Position numbers and translations under genes: made by a program
Part shown: in pieces, positions 1-8,526 of the stretch
Numbering within the stretch: position 1 is the first letter of the stretch
How the letters are laid out: each line of letters starts with the position of its first letter
Assembly (NCBI GenBank): GCA_948470065.1
Contig: CAOKNO010000021.1
Location: 1 to 39,602, forward strand
Direction: 5' to 3'
Source of the DNA: an uncultured Eubacterium sp.
Lineage (GTDB): Bacteria > Bacillota > Clostridia > Lachnospirales > Lachnospiraceae
Length of the DNA stretch: 39,602 nt
Notes under the pieces: model-generated
Database searches by the model: none
What the model saw: only the letters and a program-made list of their open reading frames with translations
What the model was told of the DNA's origin: nothing

Positions 1-60
1 CAATCCATACAAAAGCGGGCTCCAGACGCCGTCGCAAGTCGCCCTTTTTTGTACAGATTG
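1..60. repeat. imperfect inverted repeat at left edge
   Basis: Arms at 1-20 and 41-60 match in 16 of 20 positions (CAATCCATACAAAA against TTTTGTACAGATTG), separated by a 20-base GC-rich loop. It could be a terminator of a gene left of the window, since the right arm has a T6 run, or the edge of a mobile or repeated element. The window ends here, so the context cannot be judged. Confidence 0.4.
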
Positions 61-134
61 AACATCCGCTGTTTCTAGAAAGGGAGTTTTGCAATCGCCT
101 ATTATAGAAATTAGGTAATTGAAAAATGTTCTTT

Positions 135-321
135 GTTATAAATGCAAATGAAGGCTTCTCCAGCAATTCTATTTTAGAAGTATTTAAATTGCTTATAGTT
201 ATAAATGCAAATGAAGGTTTCTCCATCAATTCTGTTTAGAAGTATTAGAATTGCTCAAAGTTATAATTGCAGATAATGACTTCTTCCCCAACCCTGTTAG
301 AAGCATCGGAATTAATCATAC
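135..321. repeat. three degenerate 62-63 bp tandem units covering the 3' end of the methylase gene
   Basis: Units begin at 135, 198 and 260, each with GTTATAAATGC or GTTATAATTGC, followed by AATGAAGG-like sequence, TTCTCC and TTAGAAG. The rightmost unit is the reading frame for the last residues of the adenine methylase. The two left units lie downstream of its stop codon and no longer encode the same peptide. This looks like tandem duplication of the gene's 3' end followed by decay. No known repeat family is recognised. Confidence 0.6.
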
Positions 322-1093
322 GTTTTACGCTTACCACATCTATGTTGTAGCCTTTATCCCCGTATAGCGTATGGATCAGTTCGGTGTTGTGGTTTGTGAG
401 CATACAATAACACCCTCTGTCTGTCAATTCATCGTACAGATTTGCCAGACGTTTATGGCTTTCAATATCAAACCCTTCTTTTGTGTAGGATTCAAAGGAC
501 GTCGGATTTAATGGCGCATAGGGGCTGTCAAAAAATACGAAATCGCCTTTTTTGGCGTTTGCGCAAGCTGTTTCAAAATCTCCGGCCGTAATGGTTACGC
601 TTTTGAGGTATTCAGACGTTTCCATAATCGCTTTCTTGTCGACAGACGTCCTCCGGCTATTGTTGTATGGGACGTTAAAAAGACCTTTCCCGTTTACACG
701 GTACAAGCCGTTGAAGCAATGCTTATTTATAAATACAAATAATGCTGCCATTTCAGCGTCGTATTCTGCCTTTACCAGCTTGTTGTTGTAGCGTTCCCTA
801 AGGGAATAATAATATTCTTTCCCATCCTCCCATTGTTCGGCGTCCAATTTGTTGACGATATTTAAAAATGCTTCAGGAGAATGACATATTTGCGTATAAG
901 TGTTAATCAATGCTTGATTGATATCATTTATCAAGGCGTTTGCAGGAAGCAGTTCAAATATAACTGCGCCGCCGCCTACAAATGGTTCGTAGTAATGATG
1001 GTATGTTTTAGGCGTCCGTTCCTTTATCTGTGGAAGAAGCTGGCGCTTTCCGCCAGCCCATTTTACAAAAGGTGCGATAGCTGTATGTTCCAT
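245..1093 (-). CDS. D12-class DNA adenine N6-methyltransferase (Dam/DpnM-like)
   Basis: Adenine methylase of 282 residues that transfers a methyl group from S-adenosylmethionine to adenine in DNA, probably in a GATC-type site. Seen: FVKWAGGK at residues 9-16, YEPFVGGGA at 35-43 (SAM-binding motif I of the D12 class) and FFDSPY at 187-192. The catalytic motif is DSPY rather than the common DPPY, a variant also known in this class. Length is normal for the family (about 270-290). It diverges from the broken endonuclease that starts at 1255, with about 160 bases between, so the two probably formed one type II restriction-modification unit. With the nuclease broken it acts as an orphan methylase. 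It is AT-rich relative to the core genes further right. Its 3' end is repeated in the downstream tandem units. Target specificity is not readable from sequence. Confidence 0.88.
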   Translation of the reverse strand: MEHTAIAPFVKWAGGKRQLLPQIKERTPKTYHHYYEPFVGGGAVIFELLPANALINDINQALINTYTQICHSPEAFLNIVNKLDAEQWEDGKEYYYSLRERYNNKLVKAEYDAEMAALFVFINKHCFNGLYRVNGKGLFNVPYNNSRRTSVDKKAIMETSEYLKSVTITAGDFETACANAKKGDFVFFDSPYAPLNPTSFESYTKEGFDIESHKRLANLYDELTDRGCYCMLTNHNTELIHTLYGDKGYNIDVVSVKRMINSDASNRVGEEVIICNYNFEQF

Positions 1094-1254
1094 TTTTTTC
1101 CTCTTCTCTATGCCCTTATAAGGGCGGTTTTTAACATATCTATTATACTTGCAAACATTTGAAATAACAACTATAATTATGAGAGAATATCAATAAATCA
1201 GGTTGCGGATGTGCTTGGGAATGGGATCTGCAATTTTTTAAGGAGGAATCATTT

Positions 1255-1775
1255 ATGCCTAGAACCCCAAACCGATCCGGCGGCGGAGCCCGGACGAACC
1301 AAAATGGATTATATTTCGAGCAGACAACGTCTTTGGATGACGCGCTTGTTAAGGCTGGTTATCATGTAGAGGCTTGTGAGGTGTTCCGCGGGGAACAATG
1401 TATTGGGATGTCCGCGCCTCAAAAGCGAATTTATACATATTTTTTGAATCCACGCGGTGTATACTATAACGACTACAATTCAAAGGAATGGAGGCCAGAC
1501 GAAGCCTTTGTTAATTTTGAGAACCAGACCGCCTATATCATTGAGAAAAAATTCCAAAATTGCGCAGGCTCGGTTGATGAGAAGCTTCCAAGCTGCCACT
1601 TTAAAAAATAGAGTATCAAAAACTGTTCCATGCTTTGGATTATAACGTTGAATTTATCTATATCTTTAATGATTGGTTCTTAAATAGCAAATACCGGGAT
1701 ATATTAGAATATATTAAACAAATGGGGTGCTATTACTTTTACAACGAAATCCCGTTAGGCTTCCTTGGACTGTAG
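1255..1775 (+). pseudogene. PD-(D/E)xK type II restriction endonuclease, frameshifted in an A tract
   Basis: An ATG at 1255 with a good AAGGAGG site opens a 118-residue frame ending at 1611. Catalytic signature: R80-P81-D82 and E97-K98-K99, i.e. PD...ExK of the nuclease superfamily. Immediately after the stop the adjacent frame continues with the family-like sequence EYQKLFHAL...FIYIFNDWFL and ends in IPLGFLGL at 1775. The two join if the A6 run at 1603-1608 had seven A, giving an unbroken protein of 173 residues. So this is a one-base deletion in a homopolymer. It may be a true loss of function, a phase-variable OFF state, or a sequencing error. The catalytic residues lie before the break but the C-terminal third is lost. 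The neighbour at 245-1093 is the likely cognate methylase. Confidence 0.75.
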
Positions 1776-2069
1776 GACAGGCGGTTTCTTTGGAGTATAA
1801 TTTATTATTTGCCTATTCATGGGATGCACCTGTTGTTTTATTATGATTTGAGCAGAGGTAGTATAAAAGAGAAGCCAGGCGAAAAGTGATGGCTTCTCTT
1901 GTTAGAATAAGCGGAAGAACGTTTTTTCCTGCTGTTGCTGGAAAGTCTGATGAGGCGCTTTGCCATTTTACGTCAGCTCAGAAGCTAACAGAGATCACGT
2001 CCTCTGAATATTTTTATGTATCTTAAGCTGATAGACGACAATGCCATTTCCGAAAAACGTCTTACCCCC
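1776..2069. other. intergenic remnant region
   Basis: No convincing gene. At 1769-1846 a short frame (TVGQAVSLEYNLLFAYSWD...) looks protein-like but has no start. At 1889-2026 a 45-residue frame MASLVRISGRTFFPAVAG... ends in TAA, has no clear ribosome-binding site, and its start lies inside the hairpin at 1867-1900. Both look like decayed pieces of older genes in the island. Neither is recognised. Confidence 0.35.
1867..1900. terminator. perfect 11-bp hairpin, possible terminator
   Basis: AAGAGAAGCCA at 1867-1877 pairs with TGGCTTCTCTT at 1890-1900 around a 12-base loop. There is no long T run on either side, so termination is uncertain. It lies between the broken endonuclease and the convergent methylase operon, where a terminator would be expected. 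Confidence 0.35.
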
Positions 2070-3881
2070 CTATATGCTAACTCCATATATTTTTTTTATA
2101 AACTCTTGTCTTTTATTATTATCCTGGATCAAAAATAACTCTCTAATCTGTTCTTTATTAAGTTTTGGAATGCCAAAATTCTTTATATAATTTTTTGCTA
2201 ATGCCATATATCCTTTTGAATAAGGTTTACTAGTGTTCGTGATATAAAACAAGAAAACATCTGACTCTATAAAAGCTTTTAATAATTCCATTTGTTCATC
2301 ATCATCACAAAAAACAGCATAGCCACAATAAAACAATAATTTTTCATCCAGGGATTTAACGGCAATCCCTTTTTCAGCCATATATGGGATTAACAACTTT
2401 TTACCTTGGTTTGTCATTCCTTGTGTCCTGCCGTATGCGTACCATGTTGCATATTTTTTTGTTTTACCTTTGTCTCGTTTCAACAAAAGTTCCTTGTTCG
2501 ATAATAAAAATTTATATGTCATCGGAAAATACTCGGATACATACTCTTCAGGCATTATTTTTTTATCTTCCATATATGGAAAAATAGCCTTTTCCTTGTA
2601 ATTCTCTAAATCGGCTTCTGTTCTAATGACATTAGGTTTAATGACGTCTATACATATGCCTTTTTCAATTGGGTATGTTTTTTCCTTATATTCCCGGTAA
2701 TAAAAATTATCATCTTCCTTTATCGTATTAAAAAAGTATATTTCATTATTCAATGTAGCCAAACCGTTTCGTATTTTAAAATCATCCAATTTATGTGGCT
2801 GTGCTTCAATTTGTTTAACGATACGATCAATTTGTGGATTTGCAAATCTCCATTCTTTGTTATGCTGATACTCCTTGATATTATATTCCGTAAAACTATA
2901 GTCATTCAAAGAACTTTTTCCATTTAACAGTGCGTATTTAACTTTATATTGTATTTTTGCCTTGTCAATAATGCAAATACATGTGTAATGGGTTACTTCT
3001 TTAAAAGCTTGCGTTTCTCTAAAATCTAATAGTGTTATTTCATATCCGCATTTGACCAAATAATTCCTCAATCCCCTGCCATTGACACTCTGTAAAAAAG
3101 TATTTGGTGATATATAACCCATAATTCCTTGTTTTTTCAATAACCTGATAGCAATTTCATAAAATAGAATATACAAATCTATATTTCCGGCAACAACTGA
3201 CCACTCTTTTAAGTATGGCTTTACATTATCTGCAATGTTCTTTGCACGGACATATGGTGGATTGCCTATTACAACATCGTATTTTCCTGTATATTTCTTC
3301 TTTGAAAGTTCCTCTACAGAATTTGCCACATTCAAATTCAATTTGCAATTTAATGCAGTACCTTCTTCTTCTATTGTTAACAATTCAAATAAAAGTTTTG
3401 CTTTTTCTATACTATGCTCGTCTACGTCAAAACCAATAATATTTTTTTTAAATATTTCTGAATAACTAATATTATATTTTTTATGCATCCACCGAGCTGC
3501 TGTTATCAAAAAAGAGCCGCACCCACATGCTGGATCTACCACACTAGGGATCTCCTTAGAAATAATAACATTCTTGACAATATAATCCTTAATTTTTACA
3601 GGTGTGTATATCATGCCATTATTTTTCTTATCTTTCGAATTAATTAAGAGTTCAAAGGCTGTAATTAATTCATCTATACCACTTATGGATGCATTCATAG
3701 ATATATACTCTTCTAATTGGGCATTCCTCGATTTATGCTTTTGCATAAATTGATTCACAATACTGGATTGTTTGGTATTAAGCCGCTTCGTATTTATATA
3801 ATAGCGTATCAATGTTATTTCAATATCCTGAACATCTATTTTACTAAATTTTTTTTGCATCTTGTTTATAAATGTTTTCAT
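2070..3881 (-). CDS. Eco57I-family N6-adenine DNA methyltransferase with TaqI-like specificity domain
   Basis: Methylase of 603 residues. SAM-binding motif DPACGCGSF begins near residue 116 and the catalytic NPPY lies at about 207-210 (VIGNPPYVRAKN). The C-terminal half resembles the TaqI-like target-recognition domain found after Eco57I-type methylase domains. It starts three bases after the stop of the type IIG gene on the same strand, so they are one operon. Eco57I systems pair a roughly 1000-residue fused nuclease-methylase with a separate roughly 540-600-residue methylase that protects the site; the sizes here fit. It appears intact, so it should still methylate even though the nuclease-bearing partner is broken. 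The gene is AT-rich, suggesting transfer. Recognition site unknown. Confidence 0.87.
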   Translation of the reverse strand: MKTFINKMQKKFSKIDVQDIEITLIRYYINTKRLNTKQSSIVNQFMQKHKSRNAQLEEYISMNASISGIDELITAFELLINSKDKKNNGMIYTPVKIKDYIVKNVIISKEIPSVVDPACGCGSFLITAARWMHKKYNISYSEIFKKNIIGFDVDEHSIEKAKLLFELLTIEEEGTALNCKLNLNVANSVEELSKKKYTGKYDVVIGNPPYVRAKNIADNVKPYLKEWSVVAGNIDLYILFYEIAIRLLKKQGIMGYISPNTFLQSVNGRGLRNYLVKCGYEITLLDFRETQAFKEVTHYTCICIIDKAKIQYKVKYALLNGKSSLNDYSFTEYNIKEYQHNKEWRFANPQIDRIVKQIEAQPHKLDDFKIRNGLATLNNEIYFFNTIKEDDNFYYREYKEKTYPIEKGICIDVIKPNVIRTEADLENYKEKAIFPYMEDKKIMPEEYVSEYFPMTYKFLLSNKELLLKRDKGKTKKYATWYAYGRTQGMTNQGKKLLIPYMAEKGIAVKSLDEKLLFYCGYAVFCDDDEQMELLKAFIESDVFLFYITNTSKPYSKGYMALAKNYIKNFGIPKLNKEQIRELFLIQDNNKRQEFIKKIYGVSI

Positions 3882-3884
3882 ATA

Positions 3885-6800
3885 TCACCTTTCCGAGCCA
3901 GTAATTCTATTAAGAGTTCTTCCCATTTTTCTTATCTCTCGTATATCATCCTCTTCTAACTCATACATAGTTTCACACACTTCATCAACTTCTTTCCATT
4001 TCGATTCAAGTATACTTTCATAATGAATTTTATTTTGTTCATTTGTCGCATCATACTGTTCCATAATATTTACTATTTCGTTATGAAGTTTAGATAATCT
4101 TTGAGTACTTGCATTTTCTTTATTTAATTTTGCATTTGGAAATGGGACGGGTGTTAAAAATTGTTTGTTGAATTTGTAATACCCTCCTGATTGCGGATTT
4201 GCACCACTTTTTGCAAAAACAGAAAAAACGGTTGAGTTAATAATCATTGCAATCGCTTGTAATTCAATTTCTTCATCAGAATCAATATTTATAAACCATA
4301 CGTTTGAATTATCCATATAAAAACCAATGCCACACTCATAAGTTGCAAATGTATCTCTTGCCGTCATCGGTATAATAACTTTTTTACTCAAGAACCACTC
4401 ATGGTTATGCTCTCTGGTAAAAGTATGCCAAAACTCTCCATTATTACACTTGACTTCCGCATTTATCCGTTCCTTGTTTTTAGACAAATATTCATATGTT
4501 TCAGGATATTTTTGTTTAATTTCATTTATCGAAATCTTATCCTTATTTTTACTACCAGCATAAGGAAATAAACAATATGCATTGGGATTTAGTTTTTTTT
4601 AATGGAAGAAACTCCATATTATAAATTACAGGTTTTACCATATCTTTTTCTATACATACTGCTTCTCCAAAACCATTTTTACCATAGATAAACCCATTTC
4701 TTTCTTGGCACTGTTTTATATGATATATTTTTTTCCAAAGTGCTTGAATGCCATCCCTAATATGTATGATTGGATTATCAGCCAATACCCCCAGTTTTGC
4801 GGCATACTTATTTTTTATTTTAGTCATGTCATAAAATTCAGGTGACCATGCTCCATTCTGAAAGAAAGACATCGGAATATGTTTTCTGGAATCACTATTT
4901 TTCATAAGATAGTTAACAACATCAATACAATCGTCCCCAGGAATGTAATCATAATCTACATACTGCTGTTGCAACTTTTCTAAAACCATGATTGAAACAT
5001 AGGTAATTCTTCTGTGAAACATTTTTGTTGTTCTGATATCCAATAGCGTTTTTAAATATCCACTATTTGCTATTACGTTTCTAGCTTTTTCTCCATATGA
5101 TGTTTTAAACCATCTACGCTGTATTATAATTCCTAACGTTCCCTTGCCCTTTAACAATTCCAGACAACGTTCTAGAAATAACACGGACAAATCGACCTTG
5201 CCTTCAAAAGAACCGTATTTTTCTCTTAAATATTTATGCATTGTTAATGAAGATGCTTTAAAAAATTTTGTCTCGACATATGGTGGATTTCCAATAATAT
5301 AAGAAAAACCACCTTTCGAAAAAGCATCAGAAAACCTCCGCTGAATTGCAAGCGGTTTAATTTCTGCAATTTCTGTAGGCAAAATATCAATATCGCCATC
5401 TACGAGCGTATTGCCACACACAATGTTATTATGAATATCTCTAAGTATTTTTTCTCCAAACATTCCGCTGGCAGAATACAACTCTGGCACGACATCATCA
5501 ATAATTTTTAACGCCAATGACATTTTTGTCACTTCTATTGCTGTCAGATCAATATCTATTCCGTATAAACAACTACGCATTATTTTTCTTTTTGCATCTA
5601 AAGTTAAAAATTTTTCTCCATTATGATATAAACAGTACCCACATTCCTCTGAAGCAAGGTCCTTAAATCTACGTGCAATCTTTTCATATGCTGCCACCAA
5701 GAAAATACCTGATCCACAACAAGGATCCAATACCTTTAAATTCAAAATTTCATCAATACTAGTTTTACCAGTCAGATCTAAAGTCTCATCACAAATTATT
5801 CTTGCAATATTGGCATTAGTCGGAATTGCCCCATTTGTCTTAACATATTCTTTTTTAAGTTCTGTGACTATATTTCCGTTTTTTTCAATCAATGAATATG
5901 CCAAAAATTCTTCATATACCTTTGCTATAACGTGAACAGGGATTGCTTCAAACTTATATGGATATGGATAATAAAGTTTCTCCAAAAATTCTTCAAATAT
6001 TGTGTTGTCAATACTTAGATTTTTTAACTCATTATCCCCTATTGAAAACATCGCCCCATCATAATGAATATAAAATTTAGTATAACAACTTTCTTTAAAA
6101 TTCTCCCAAAATCCATTTTCTACGAATGATCTTAATAATTCTTGTTCCTCTATACCCTTTGATTCACAGACTCTTATAAATACGATTCTATCTATTATCA
6201 ACTGTACATAATAATTCAACTGTTCGATTGGTAATCCCAGTTCTGAATTATTCTTATATATATTATTGGCTAATGCCATTCTAAACGCAGATAGTGTTTC
6301 ATTAAAATATAAATCTACCGTCTTATATCCTTCTATTTTTCGCATGGAATATAACTTTTCTAATCTTCCTTGATATATAGCTATTCTATCTAAATGTGTA
6401 TTCAATACATCAAACTTTTCTAAATACTCATCAATTCGAATTTGAATTGCCCCAATGTATGCTGATTTTTCCCTGGTTGGTTTGTCACGACAATCTAAGA
6501 TAGAGAACTGCTCAAAATTTGACAAAAATGCACATGGAGCGCCAGCAGACCATCCATAGGAACGAATCTGAAATGCTGCTTCTTTGCTTTTAAATATATC
6601 AACTGTACTCTTTTTTGCATCGAGATATGTTTTAATAATTTGTCCGTTTAAAAGAGTATAGTCTGGTTTTGAATGAGAGGATTCTATTTTTCCTAGCCGA
6701 TCTCTCTGTTGTTTACTAACAATCTGTTCCTGAACGACCTGCGATAAATTATGTACATCCCATCCAAATATCTCTAAAAAATCATTTATCCAAACTCTAG

Positions 6801-6894
6801 TTGCTTCTTCACTCATTTCATTATTAGTGTTGTTTTTCTTGAACATATAGTATTTCTCTATTAATGCTTTCAATTTATCATATCTTTCTTTCAT
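3885..6894 (-). pseudogene. Eco57I-like type IIG restriction-modification enzyme, frameshifted at a T8/A8 tract
   Basis: A fused nuclease, methylase and specificity protein split into two frames: 6894 down to 4552 (780 residues) and about 4551 down to 3885. Nuclease signature PD at residues 77-78 and D92-A-K94. Methylase motifs are DPCCGSG near 389-395 and NPPY near 536-539. The C-terminal piece is the TaqI-like specificity region. The break is at the run of eight T at 4593-4600 (A8 on the coding strand). With seven A the frame reads PLKKLNPNAYCLFPYAG and runs on into the downstream piece without a stop, giving about 1002 residues, the usual type IIG size. Read as is, the first frame ends at SLCW, losing target recognition. 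It may be a phase-variable OFF state, decay or a sequencing error. The partner methylase follows in the same operon. Confidence 0.82.
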
Positions 6895-6919
6895 ATAAAC
6901 TGCTCCTTAATCTATCCCA

Positions 6920-7132
6920 CTACATCCACTCTTCTAACTCAACTCTTTGAAATTTCCACAGTTTTCCTAATTTTATGTGCCTGATTATCTGTTTTTTAAT
7001 CTGGTTTCTATTTGTATCGTTTGTCCTATTCAGGTAACCGGCGGCTGCTCCGATTCCAATCCAATCTTCCATATAATTATCTATAATATCAGTTCTTCTA
7101 TTCTTTGAACTGCTATTCATAATATAGCACAT
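6920..7132 (-). CDS. small excisionase-type helix-turn-helix protein
   Basis: At most 70 residues. The part WIGIGAAAGYLN...IIRHIKLGKLWKFQRVELEEWM resembles the MerR/excisionase-like HTH fold: a WxxxxAAxYL start, a recognition helix, then GKLWKFxxxELxEWM. It is the first gene of the leftward restriction-modification operon, 25 bases before the type IIG gene, so it may be a controller protein or simply a remnant. The start is uncertain. ATG codons at 7132, 7120 and 7072 are in frame, none with a good ribosome-binding site, and the best promoter (7121-7149) overlaps the first, so the shorter 50-residue form starting at 7072 may be the real one. Confidence 0.55.
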   Translation of the reverse strand: MCYIMNSSSKNRRTDIIDNYMEDWIGIGAAAGYLNRTNDTNRNQIKKQIIRHIKLGKLWKFQRVELEEWM

Positions 7133-7149
7133 ATGTTCTGGTTTTTCAA
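7121..7149 (-). promoter_or_regulatory. sigma-A type promoter of the restriction-modification operon
   Basis: On the minus strand TTGAAA (7149-7144), 17 bases, then TATATT (7126-7121) preceded by TGC, an extended -10. It reads into the HTH gene and the type IIG/methylase operon. Because it overlaps the most upstream ATG of the HTH gene, it argues for a later start there. Confidence 0.5.
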
Positions 7150-7177
7150 TATATTTTTGTGCTATTTCGTAGTATTA

Positions 7178-7288
7178 TTAACTTATGAAATCGTACGCCT
7201 TATTCAGTGTTTTCCAAGATTTAGGATTTACCGCTTTCAATTGTTGTCTTCCCCGCTTTAAGATTGACTGCACACCACATTGTTGCAT
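7178..7288 (-). other. 36-residue open frame, possible gene remnant
   Basis: On the minus strand ATG at 7288 to TAA at 7178 gives a basic peptide of 36 residues (MQQCGVQSILKRGRQQLKAV...). Composition is protein-like, but there is no clear ribosome-binding site and no recognised family. It sits between the rpsI terminator and the island promoter, so it may be a fragment left at the island boundary. Confidence 0.25.
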
Positions 7289-7297
7289 ACTTTAGAT

Positions 7298-7333
7298 AAA
7301 AAAAGACGTTTCCAGATTTCTCTGAAAACGTCC
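7298..7333 (-). terminator. intrinsic terminator of rplM-rpsI
   Basis: On the minus strand GGACGTTTTC pairs with GAAACGTC across a short loop and is followed by seven T (7304-7298). It lies about 50 bases after the rpsI stop codon and closes the ribosomal operon. Everything left of it is the accessory island. Confidence 0.8.
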
Positions 7334-7380
7334 AATACATATCATTGATGTTTTTACATTGACCGCAGATTGTTTCTTGG

Positions 7381-7773
7381 TTAACGCTTGGAGAACTGCG
7401 GCGCGCGGCGTGCTGCCTTAAGGCCGTATTTCTTCCTCTCCTTCATCCTCGGGTCGCGTGTCAGGAAGCCTGCTGCTTTCAGGACTGGCCTGTAATCTGC
7501 GTCTGCTTCCAGGAGCGCCCTGGAAATGCCGTGGCGGATTGCGCCTGCCTGTCCGGTGTAGCCGCCGCCTTTTACATTTACTAAGATATCGAATTTGCCA
7601 AGGGTATCGGTTGCTACGAGTGGCTGGCGTACGATAACCTTTAAGGTTTCCATATCCAAATAGTCGTCAATGTCGCGTTTATTGATTGTAATCTTGCCAG
7701 TACCTGGAATCAGATATACCCTGGCAACTGATTTTTTCCTTCTGCCTGTTCCATAATATCTTGCATCAGCCAT
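7381..7773 (-). CDS. rpsI: 30S ribosomal protein S9
   Basis: S9 of 130 residues, a small-subunit protein whose C-terminal tail reaches the P-site tRNA. Seen: the N-terminal [37 protein letters not shown] in the middle, and the conserved basic end RRAPQFSKR. Length is typical. It follows rplM by 17 bases in one operon with a ribosome-binding site AGGAGG before ATG, and is followed by an intrinsic terminator. Confidence 0.98.
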   Translation of the reverse strand: MADARYYGTGRRKKSVARVYLIPGTGKITINKRDIDDYLDMETLKVIVRQPLVATDTLGKFDILVNVKGGGYTGQAGAIRHGISRALLEADADYRPVLKAAGFLTRDPRMKERKKYGLKAARRAPQFSKR

Positions 7774-7790
7774 GTTCTTTTACCTCCTGA

Positions 7791-8219
7791 TTAAAATGTT
7801 AAAGCTTCTGGTTTCTGGGCTGCATGTTTGTGCTCTGGTCCTGCGTATACGAATAATTTCTTATACATCTGCCTTCCCAGAGGCCCTTTCGGGAGCATCC
7901 CTTTTACTGCGAGCTCAAATACGCGTTCTGGTTTCTTTGCCAGCATCTCTTTTAAAGTGGTTTCCTTCATTCCTCCTACGTATCCGGAGTGATGGTAATA
8001 GATCTTCTGATCCATCTTCTTGCCGGTCACTTTAACCTTCTCTGCATTGATGACGATGACATAGTCGCCCATATCAAGGTGCGGGGTAAAGATTGGCTTG
8101 TGTTTCCCTCTTAAAATCTTTGCTACTTCGGATGCCAGGCGACCCAAGGTCTTACCGTTGGCATCAACTACATACCATTTCCTGTCAATTGTATCAGGAT
8201 TGACCATCAAAGTTTTCAT
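7791..8219 (-). CDS. rplM: 50S ribosomal protein L13
   Basis: L13 of 142 residues, an early-assembly large-subunit protein. Seen: the start [22 protein letters not shown], then [24 protein letters not shown], and the end [26 protein letters not shown]. Length is typical. It is the first gene of the rplM-rpsI operon, with an AGGAGG site. In many Firmicutes these two follow ecfA1-ecfA2-ecfT-truA; here they stand alone, while the ecf genes are 21 kb away on the other strand and truA is not in the window. Confidence 0.98.
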   Translation of the reverse strand: MKTLMVNPDTIDRKWYVVDANGKTLGRLASEVAKILRGKHKPIFTPHLDMGDYVIVINAEKVKVTGKKMDQKIYYHHSGYVGGMKETTLKEMLAKKPERVFELAVKGMLPKGPLGRQMYKKLFVYAGPEHKHAAQKPEALTF

Positions 8220-8401
8220 GCTATGCTACCTCCTTGAACTTTCAGTGTTACTCTGATATCCAGATGCCGTCCAATGTGCTATAAAAAGAAATCCCATCCA
8301 GGCTATCGGTTTCACACTATCTACATTTTTCCTTGTACTTCAAAGCAAAAACGCTTCGCCGGATGCACGTGGCTTACATTTCTCGCTTGCCATACTTTTC
8401 T
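8220..8401 (-). promoter_or_regulatory. long 5' leader of rplM
   Basis: About 180 transcribed bases lie between the rplM promoter and its start codon, with no reading frame of note. Leaders of L13 genes in Firmicutes can be structured RNAs used for feedback by the ribosomal protein. The length fits such a leader, but I cannot confirm a known fold by eye. Confidence 0.4.
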
Positions 8402-8430
8402 ATTTTATTATATGTATATTTATCTGTCAA
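8402..8430 (-). promoter_or_regulatory. strong sigma-A promoter of rplM-rpsI
   Basis: On the minus strand a consensus TTGACA (8430-8425), a 17-base spacer and TAAAAT (8407-8402). This is the best -35 box in the window, as expected for a ribosomal operon. Confidence 0.8.
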
Positions 8431-8455
8431 CCATTTTTTTTTTGGGCAACGGTGT

Positions 8456-8483
8456 TTTACTTTTTTGGAAAATATGGTAAAAT
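8456..8483 (+). promoter_or_regulatory. probable promoter of the HD-GYP gene
   Basis: TTTACT at 8456, a 16-base spacer and TAAAAT at 8478 preceded by TGG (extended -10). It lies about 45 bases before the start at 8527, which has GGGAGG upstream. It is divergent from the rplM promoter. Confidence 0.5.
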
Positions 8484-8526
8484 AGGATGGTAAAACGGCA
8501 GGAATAATCTGGGAGGTAAACAGTAT

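Noticed and set aside
135..259. Short repeats at the left end as a CRISPR array
   Set aside because: Units are directly joined without unique spacers and match the end of the methylase gene.
7277..7290. ATTGTTGCATAC resembling the right arm of the 34899-34930 palindrome
   Set aside because: Only about 11 bases match, there is no inverted partner arm and no central GCCG; likely chance.
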